Source: Rhodanobacteraceae bacterium (GTDB lineage Bacteria; Pseudomonadota; Gammaproteobacteria; Xanthomonadales; Rhodanobacteraceae). From it: a stretch of DNA of 6,116 nt. The notes below the pieces were generated by a model. That model was not told the origin of the DNA. It saw nothing but the letters and a program-made list of their open reading frames with translations, and did not search any database. Shown here piece by piece: positions 1 to 4,520 of this stretch. Both the position numbers and the translations under genes were made by a program. The DNA lies in the NCBI GenBank assembly GCA_025928735.1, contig JAICIW010000145.1:1-6116 (forward strand), in the 5' to 3' direction. The first letter of the stretch is position 1, and every line of letters starts with the position of its first letter.

Positions 1-1336
1 CGACGTCTTTCGCCAAAGCGTCACGCTGCGCGCGCCAGCCGCGGCTCGCGATCGAACTTGCGTGCGCAGCCAGCAGATCGCAGCGCTTCACGAGGGTGAG
101 GCTTGTATCCAGCTTGTCGCTGCGCCAGGCACCATCGAGCCGGTGGCGAAGGTTGCCCAGCACGTCGTCAATGCCCGCCACGGCATCCGGATTGCCGGGC
201 TCCAGCATGAGTACCGTGAGGTATTGCTCCACCGCGTTGTTGCCGGTGGGCGCGAACAGGTGCCCGGCGGCACGCGACGCATTGGCTTGTGCGACCAACA
301 CCTCGATGCGCTGCGCCAGCGGCGATACCGGCGGCATTTCGGCCGAGATACCCGAAGCCGCGGCCGCGTTCGACGCCGAGACGGCCGGCGCAGCGGGCGC
401 CGTCGCATCGGACACCGAGACGCCGGGCGCGCGATGGCGCCCCCACGTGGCCCATCCGGCCAGCGCAGCGACCGCGACGACCGAGGCAGCGACGGCGACC
501 GTCCACTTCGAAATTCGGATGTGCGGGCGCGGCGGCGGCGTACTGACCCCGCGGCCGTCGAGCGCGGACAGCGCATCGGCCATTTCCTGCGCGCTCTGGA
601 AGCGATCCTCGGGCGCCTTCGCCAAGGCCCGGTCGATCCAGCCCTGCCAGCCGTTGGACATCGGCGGCAGGCGCGGAACCGGTTGTTCCGCATGGGCGAG
701 CGCGATCGCCACCGCGTCCTCGCCTTCGAAAGGCAACGAGCCGGTGAGCAGATGCCACGCCAGCACGCCGACACTGTACAGATCCGAGCGCTGGCCGGGC
801 GGCTGGCCGCGCGATTGTTCGGGGCTCTGGTAGCTTTCCGCGGCGGGATGCGGCAGACCGATCTCGGCGGCACAGCGCGCGATGCCGAAATCGGCGAGGC
901 GCGCGTGTCCTTGCGCGTCGAACAACACGTTGCTGGGCTTGATGCCGCCGTGCACGATGCCGCGCCGGTGCGCGTGGCCCAGCGCGTCGAGCACTTCGCG
1001 CAACAGCGCGGCGATCTTCAACGGCTTGGCGCGCAAGGTGTGCGAGGACGACTCCGCGCTTACCAGGAATGGCATCGAATGGAACAGCCGCCCGTCGGCG
1101 GTGTGCCCGATCTGGTGCACGCCGACGATGTTGGGGTGAGACAGCCGCGCATTGGTGCGCAGCAGCGGTTCGAAACGCGCCGCCGCGTCGGCGTCCGCCA
1201 CCTCGAAGATTTTCACCGCGACCTGGCGTTCCAGCGAGCGCTGCATCGCCTGATATACGGTGGAGGCGCCGCTGCGCCCGATCGGGTGCACCAGCCGGTA
1301 ACCCGGCACCTCCGTGGCTTGTTCGAAGTCGTTCAT
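1..1336 (-). CDS. Membrane-anchored serine/threonine protein kinase-like protein, probable pseudokinase (C-terminus cut by window edge)
   Basis: 445 codons are visible from the ATG at 1336-1334; the end lies beyond position 1. Residues 13-260 are a Hanks-type (PknB-like) kinase domain. The glycine loop is degenerate (IGRSGASTVY, 19-28), and the ATP-binding lysine is present (VAVK, K42). The helix-C glutamate position, 9 residues before the HPNIV histidine at 67, is Leu58. The catalytic loop reads HGGIKPSN (129-136), so the HRD aspartate is Gly131. DFG is intact (149-151), as are SPEQ (171-174), the helix-F Asp185 and the C-lobe Arg245. Only 19 residues separate DFG from SPE, with no threonine. 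A proline stretch (267-269) leads to one membrane helix (about 278-298), then a presumably periplasmic part with a repeat-like segment (APTGNNAVEQYLTVL, then EPGNPDA). The kinase fold is certain; lack of phosphotransfer is an inference from the missing residues. A GGGAACGGA stretch sits just upstream of the start. The gene follows the channel-like gene by 145 bp on the same strand. Confidence 0.9.
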   Translation of the reverse strand, partial: MNDFEQATEVPGYRLVHPIGRSGASTVYQAMQRSLERQVAVKIFEVADADAAARFEPLLRTNARLSHPNIVGVHQIGHTADGRLFHSMPFLVSAESSSHTLRAKPLKIAALLREVLDALGHAHRRGIVHGGIKPSNVLFDAQGHARLADFGIARCAAEIGLPHPAAESYQSPEQSRGQPPGQRSDLYSVGVLAWHLLTGSLPFEGEDAVAIALAHAEQPVPRLPPMSNGWQGWIDRALAKAPEDRFQSAQEMADALSALDGRGVSTPPPRPHIRISKWTVAVAASVVAVAALAGWATWGRHRAPGVSVSDATAPAAPAVSASNAAAASGISAEMPPVSPLAQRIEVLVAQANASRAAGHLFAPTGNNAVEQYLTVLMLEPGNPDAVAGIDDVLGNLRHRLDGAWRSDKLDTSLTLVKRCDLLAAHASSIASRGWRAQRDALAKDV

Positions 1337-1481
1337 GGATGTCCGTTCCCGTTCGTCATCCTTGTCGGCGGTGAGTATCGCAGCAGATTGGGGGCGCGCG
1401 CACCCGCATCGCCGCGCAGCACGGGCTTCGGCGCGCAACGGGAGGGGCCGTGACGGCGGCGATGGGGGCGACTCGGTGCGA

Positions 1482-1859
1482 TCAGTCTTCGCCCGCGTGG
1501 CGGTTTTCCAGGTGGAACCGGTGCAATAACCGATGCATGAAAGGTGCCAGCAACAGGCCCGCCGTGAACACCAGCACCAGGCCGCTGTACAGGGCATAGA
1601 ACCCCGCGAACAGCTTGCCGGCCGCGGTGTGCAGCGTATCCACCGGGCCCATGCCGCCCAGAATCATCGACGCGTTCAGGAACGCGTCCAGCCAGTCCAT
1701 GCCTTCGGTCAACCGATAGCCGACCATGCCGAGGGCCAGCGAAAGCACGATCACCAGCCCGCCTGCGAGCAAGGTGCGGCCGACGCGGCGCAGCAAGAAA
1801 GCGCGCCACGGCAGCAAAGGCTCGCCGCGGTGTTCGAAATGGAACAGATGGTGGGCCAT
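1482..1859 (-). CDS. Small two-helix membrane protein, potassium-channel pore-like (Ion_trans_2-like) with no canonical selectivity filter
   Basis: This 125-residue protein has the layout helix, re-entrant pore loop, helix. The first membrane segment is about residues 29-48 (LLAGGLVIVLSLALGMVGY). An amphipathic stretch with DAFLNASMIL follows (58-67), then GGMGPVDT (68-75) where a K+ channel would have TVGYGD. The second membrane segment is about 83-106, starting GKLFAGFYALYSG. This GKLFA..YAL.SG pattern resembles the helix after the filter in two-transmembrane K+ channels. Both ends are histidine-rich (H3, H4, H7, H10; H109, H113, H116, H121) and probably cytoplasmic. The start is supported by GGGAG about 8 bases upstream. 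It lies 50 bp downstream of cnoX, probably in the same transcript, and upstream of the kinase-like gene. Channel ancestry is inferred from topology and spacing; ion conduction is not shown, and a generic small membrane protein remains possible. Confidence 0.82.
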   Translation of the reverse strand: MAHHLFHFEHRGEPLLPWRAFLLRRVGRTLLAGGLVIVLSLALGMVGYRLTEGMDWLDAFLNASMILGGMGPVDTLHTAAGKLFAGFYALYSGLVLVFTAGLLLAPFMHRLLHRFHLENRHAGED

Positions 1860-1865
1860 GCCGTC

Positions 1866-1898
1866 GCTCCCGCTGCAGGGGGAGCCGGATTATCCGGC
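1866..1898 (-). promoter_or_regulatory. Two tandem stem-loops in the cnoX-channel spacer, the second covering the ribosome binding site
   Basis: Read on the minus strand, the spacer first forms GCCGGA-TAA-TCCGGC (1898-1884). It then forms GCTCCC, an 8-base loop containing the palindrome CTGCAG, and GGGAGC (1885-1866). The two stems share the bases at 1884-1885. The GGGAG of the second stem is the likely Shine-Dalgarno sequence of the small membrane protein starting at 1859. No T-run follows either stem, so they are not intrinsic terminators. A role in limiting translation or in mRNA processing is an inference. Confidence 0.4.
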
Positions 1899-1909
1899 AG
1901 GCGCGCCGG

Positions 1910-2815
1910 TCAGAACAGCAGCGACGACATCCTGCGGCGGGTCGTCGACACCAGCGTTTCGTCGTGCACGATCCGGAACGCATCCAGCAGGCGTTTGCGC
2001 GCGAGGCCCTCGTTCCAGCCGCGATCGGCGGCGAGAATTGCCAGCCAGTGCTGCATGGCGTCGGCCGCATCGCCGCCCAGCAATTGCCGGACGCCCAGGC
2101 CGTCCAGTGCGGCGAAGTCGCGCGGATCGCGTTCGACGCGTGCCAGCAATTCCGTGGCAGGCGGTATCTGCGCCAGCGATTGCTGCATCACCAGCAGCGC
2201 AGCCAGCGCCTTGGCGCGATCGTCTTCGGCCAGGTCGACGGGCAGGCTGTCCAGCGTGGCCTGCGCGTTCGCGGTGTCGCCGCTGCGCGCGCGGGCCAGT
2301 GCGAGATCGAGCTTCAATCCGGCGTTATCCGGATCGGCGGCCAGCGCCTGCTCGGTGCGTGCGATGGCGGCCTGCGGGGTTTCCGAAGGCACGGCGCCTT
2401 CATCGTCCACATCCTGCGTCGGCGCCTCGATGCGCGAGGCGGGTTCGACTTGATGGCGCTTCAGGAATTCGCGCACCTGCGATTCCGGCAGTGCGCCGGA
2501 AAACGCATCGACGATCTGGCCGCCCTGGATCAGCACCACAGTCGGGATGCTGCGTACGCCGAACATTCCGGCGAGCTGCTGTTCCTTGTCGCAGTCGACC
2601 TTCGCGAGCCGGAATGCGCCGGCGTATTCGTCGGCGAGTTTTTCCAGGATCGGCCCGAGCGTCTTGCATGGCCCGCACCACGTCGCCCAGAAATCCACCA
2701 GCACGGGCGTTTGCAGCGATGCCTGCAGGACGTCGGTTTCGAAGTTGGCCTCGCCAGCTTCGAATACGAAGCTCTTGGCGGGCGCGGTGCCATCAGGTTT
2801 GGGATTGAGGTTCAT
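1910..2815 (-). CDS. cnoX: CnoX/YbbN family thioredoxin-TPR co-chaperone with an intact CGPC active site
   Basis: The protein has 301 residues (about 284 in E. coli CnoX, from memory). The N-terminal thioredoxin domain spans about residues 16-121, with WATWCGPCK at 43-51 (cysteines 47 and 50) and the cis-proline at 91 in RSIPTVVL. A charged linker (about 122-145) leads to tetratricopeptide-like helices to the end, including LAADPDNAGLKLDLALARA. The C-terminus, STTRRRMSSLLF, matches the E. coli ending SKYRRQLYALLY as I remember it; in E. coli this C-terminal helix docks on GroEL. Family knowledge: a cytoplasmic holdase that passes clients to GroEL and DnaK. E. coli CnoX lacks a CxxC; here CGPC is present, so thiol redox activity is likely. 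The start at 2815 is the first ATG that precedes family-like sequence. The frame stays open to 2989, but that extension only translates the REP repeat. The Shine-Dalgarno sequence is weak. Confidence 0.93.
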   Translation of the reverse strand: MNLNPKPDGTAPAKSFVFEAGEANFETDVLQASLQTPVLVDFWATWCGPCKTLGPILEKLADEYAGAFRLAKVDCDKEQQLAGMFGVRSIPTVVLIQGGQIVDAFSGALPESQVREFLKRHQVEPASRIEAPTQDVDDEGAVPSETPQAAIARTEQALAADPDNAGLKLDLALARARSGDTANAQATLDSLPVDLAEDDRAKALAALLVMQQSLAQIPPATELLARVERDPRDFAALDGLGVRQLLGGDAADAMQHWLAILAADRGWNEGLARKRLLDAFRIVHDETLVSTTRRRMSSLLF

Positions 2816-2843
2816 GGCCGATCGGGAGTGTTTCGGTTTTTGC

Positions 2844-2945
2844 TCGTCATCCCGGCGAAAGCCGGGATCCAGTGTCTTTCGCGTAATGCGTCGATGCATC
2901 AAGTCGCTGGGTCCCGGATATCGCTTCGCGATTCCGGGATGCCGA
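2844..2945. repeat. REP doublet (REPIN-like): two inverted copies of a TCGTCATCCCGG-type palindromic repeat
   Basis: The first copy forms ATCCCGGC-GAAA-GCCGGGAT (2849-2868), an 8-bp stem with a GAAA loop on the plus strand. The second forms TCCCGGA (2912-2918) with TCCGGGA (2933-2939), extended by ATCGC (2920-2924) with GCGAT (2928-2932) around a TTC loop, with T2919 bulged. Read in reverse, the second copy begins TCGGCATCCCGG and ends CCGGGACCCAGC, matching TCGTCATCCCGG and CCGGGATCCAG of the first. So they are opposed copies about 100 bp end to end, as in a REPIN or BIME. Between them lies a near-palindrome ATGCGTCGATGCAT (2886-2899). The element fills most of the spacer between the amidohydrolase gene and cnoX and may stabilise or separate their transcripts. 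No T-run follows either stem. Confidence 0.8.
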
Positions 2946-2985
2946 GTGCGGAGTTGATCTGACTTCCGAATTGGAGGCCGTCGCC

Positions 2986-4362
2986 TCACATTCCAAGGCT
3001 GGACTTCAGGTCGGCTTCGGTGGGTTCGCCGTGCTGCTTGTACACGGTGCCGGCCTTCATCACGAATTTCACCTTCTTCATCAATGCAATGTCGTCCAGC
3101 GGGTTACCCGGCACCGCCACCACGTCGGCGTACTTGCCGGCGGTGATGCTGCCGAAATCATCCTGGTGCTTCAGCAGCGTCGCGGCGTGGGTGGTCGCGG
3201 CCTGGATCGCATACATCGGCGGCATGCCCGCCTGCACCATGTAGACGAACTCCTGGGCGTTCTCGCCGTGCGGGTACACGCCCGCGTCGGTGCCGAACGC
3301 AATCTTGACACCTGCCTTGTACGCGCGGCCCGCGGTGGCCATGATCTTCGGTCCCACTTCCATCGCCTTGCGCGCGACCTGCGGCGGATACCAGCCTTCC
3401 TTCGCCTTGCCCATCACGTATTCGCCGGCGATGATCGTGGGCACGTACCAGGTGCCGTGCTGCTTCATCAACTGCATGTCCTGGTCGTCCATGAAGGTGC
3501 CGTGCTCGATGGAATCGACGCCGCCGATTACCGCGCGGCGGATCGCTTCGGCGCCGTGCGCATGCGCGGCCACGGTGAAGCCGTAATCGTGCGCGGCGGC
3601 GGTGACGGCCTTGATCTCCGCGATGGTCATCTGCGGATTTTCAGAGCTGGAGCTTTCATCCAGCACGCCACCCGACGGCATGATCTTGATGAGGTCGGCG
3701 CCATCCTTGTAATGCTGGCGCACCGCCTTCCACGCATCCGCGGGCGAATTGATGATGCCGTCCTTCGGGGTCGGATCGCCTTGCAGATCCCAGCGATACC
3801 CGTCGGTCGGATCGGCGTGTCCGCCGGTGGTGCCGATGAACTTGCCTGCAGTGAAAATGCGCGGACCGGGAATTTCGCCCTTGTTGATTGCGTTGCGAAG
3901 CGCGATCGATGAGTTGTCGCTCTCGCCGAGGTTGCGCACGGTGGTGAAACCCGCCATCAACGTGCGCCGCGCATACACCGTGCTCTGGATCGCGTAGTCG
4001 GCGGGATTCAGGCGAAACTGGTCGCTGTAGGTGCTCTTGCTGAACTGCGACGTCAGATGCGTGTGCGAATCGACCAGGCCCGGCAGGCAAGTGTCGGCCG
4101 CAGGCATGTCGATCACCTTCGCGCCGTCGCGGTTCACCGCGCCCGGCACCACTTCCTTGATGCGCTGGCCGTCGATGACGATGCTGGTCGCGCCCAGCAT
4201 CTTTCCCGCGACCGTGTCGATCAGGTGCGCGCAGTGGATCACCGTAAGTTCGGGCGCGGGCGCTGCATTCGCGGCCGGCGTCTGGGACGCCTGCGCGGTG
4301 GTGATCGTCAATGCCGCGATCGTGATCGTCAGCGGCAATTTGCGGAAACCTTGAATGCGCAT
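2986..4362 (-). CDS. Exported metal-dependent amidohydrolase of the prolidase/imidazolonepropionase-like group (COG1228 type)
   Basis: The 458-residue precursor starts with a signal peptide: basic MRIQGFRK, a hydrophobic core, then AQA at 23-25, with likely cleavage after A25 by signal peptidase I, so a periplasmic enzyme is expected. The catalytic TIM-barrel metal ligands are all visible: H100 and H102 (DSHTHL), the probably carboxylated K226 (DLIKIMPSGG), H267 (VAAHAHG), H287 (SIEHG) and D359 (FGTDAG). TGGHAD is also present. The C-terminal GSITAGKYADVVAV is the usual return to the small beta domain. Characterised relatives (Caulobacter Cc2672 and the Sgx9260 enzymes) cleave dipeptides ending in Arg/Lys or Pro, so a dipeptidase role is likely; the exact substrate cannot be read from sequence. 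The start at 4362 is preferred over an in-frame ATG at 4398, which lies inside the -10 box and would put 12 residues before the signal peptide. Confidence 0.92.
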   Translation of the reverse strand: MRIQGFRKLPLTITIAALTITTAQASQTPAANAAPAPELTVIHCAHLIDTVAGKMLGATSIVIDGQRIKEVVPGAVNRDGAKVIDMPAADTCLPGLVDSHTHLTSQFSKSTYSDQFRLNPADYAIQSTVYARRTLMAGFTTVRNLGESDNSSIALRNAINKGEIPGPRIFTAGKFIGTTGGHADPTDGYRWDLQGDPTPKDGIINSPADAWKAVRQHYKDGADLIKIMPSGGVLDESSSSENPQMTIAEIKAVTAAAHDYGFTVAAHAHGAEAIRRAVIGGVDSIEHGTFMDDQDMQLMKQHGTWYVPTIIAGEYVMGKAKEGWYPPQVARKAMEVGPKIMATAGRAYKAGVKIAFGTDAGVYPHGENAQEFVYMVQAGMPPMYAIQAATTHAATLLKHQDDFGSITAGKYADVVAVPGNPLDDIALMKKVKFVMKAGTVYKQHGEPTEADLKSSLGM

Positions 4363-4367
4363 GGTAT

Positions 4368-4374
4368 CCCCCTC
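4368..4374 (-). promoter_or_regulatory. Ribosome binding site of the amidohydrolase gene
   Basis: GAGGGGG on the minus strand ends 5 bases before the ATG at 4362. Its purine-rich match and spacing favour this start over the upstream in-frame ATG at 4398. Confidence 0.7.
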
Positions 4375-4393
4375 GGTCAGATGAAAGCCCGGC

Positions 4394-4422
4394 ATCATAA
4401 CCAGACCCGATGAGCCTGTCGC
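4394..4422 (-). promoter_or_regulatory. Sigma-70-type promoter of the amidohydrolase gene (possibly also of cnoX and the genes after it)
   Basis: On the minus strand, GCGACA (4422-4417; 4 of 6 matches to TTGACA) is followed after exactly 17 bp by TATGAT (4399-4394; 5 of 6 matches to TATAAT). Transcription would start near 4387, giving a leader of about 25 nt that contains the GAGGGGG ribosome binding site. No equally good promoter was seen before cnoX, the channel-like gene or the kinase-like gene, so they may be read from here. The REP doublet could weaken that read-through. Confidence 0.6.
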
Positions 4423-4453
4423 AGGTCGAAAGTGGCACTGCCCATGCGGGCGC

Positions 4454-4482
4454 TTGGCGCTGTTGCTGCACTGCGGTAGGCT
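4454..4482 (+). promoter_or_regulatory. Candidate leuS promoter
   Basis: TTGGCG (4454-4459; 4 of 6 matches) and TAGGCT (4477-4482; 3 of 6 matches) are separated by exactly 17 bp. Transcription would start near 4489, leaving about 30 nt before the leuS ATG at 4521. The -10 match is weak, so this is only the best candidate in the divergent spacer. No T-box, attenuator or leucine-rich leader is visible. Confidence 0.35.
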
Positions 4483-4520
4483 GATCCATTCTCCACATCC
4501 GATAACGCCGCATCCGAGCC

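Noticed and set aside
1333..1359. 8-codon open frame (MTNGNGHP) whose TGA overlaps the kinase-like start as ATGA
   Set aside because: It could couple translation, but it is very short, has a poor ribosome binding site, and its overlap with the start can arise by chance.
62..1453. A 463-codon open frame on the plus strand opposite the kinase-like gene
   Set aside because: It is Arg/Gly/His-rich with no domain pattern, a typical antisense shadow in G+C-rich DNA. The minus-strand frame carries clear kinase motifs.
1337..1481. Possible gene or promoter between the channel-like and kinase-like genes
   Set aside because: There is no supported reading frame. The best -10-like hexamer (GATACT) has no -35 partner at suitable distance.
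2849..2939. REP stems as intrinsic terminators of the amidohydrolase transcript
   Set aside because: Neither stem is followed by a T-run on the minus strand; the downstream stem is followed by an A-run instead.
2816..2989. 58-residue N-terminal extension of CnoX, open up to 2989
   Set aside because: It translates the REP doublet (giving LDPGFRRDDE, a familiar artefact of this repeat) and has no thioredoxin-family similarity.
2971..3912. A 313-codon open frame on the plus strand opposite the amidohydrolase gene
   Set aside because: Its composition is that of a mirror frame and no motif is recognisable. The minus strand has all catalytic residues of an amidohydrolase.
4444..4479. 11-residue open frame upstream of leuS (MRALGAVAALR), a possible leader peptide
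   Set aside because: It has only two separated leucines, no ribosome binding site and no attenuator hairpins, and it overlaps the candidate promoter, so it would not be transcribed from it.
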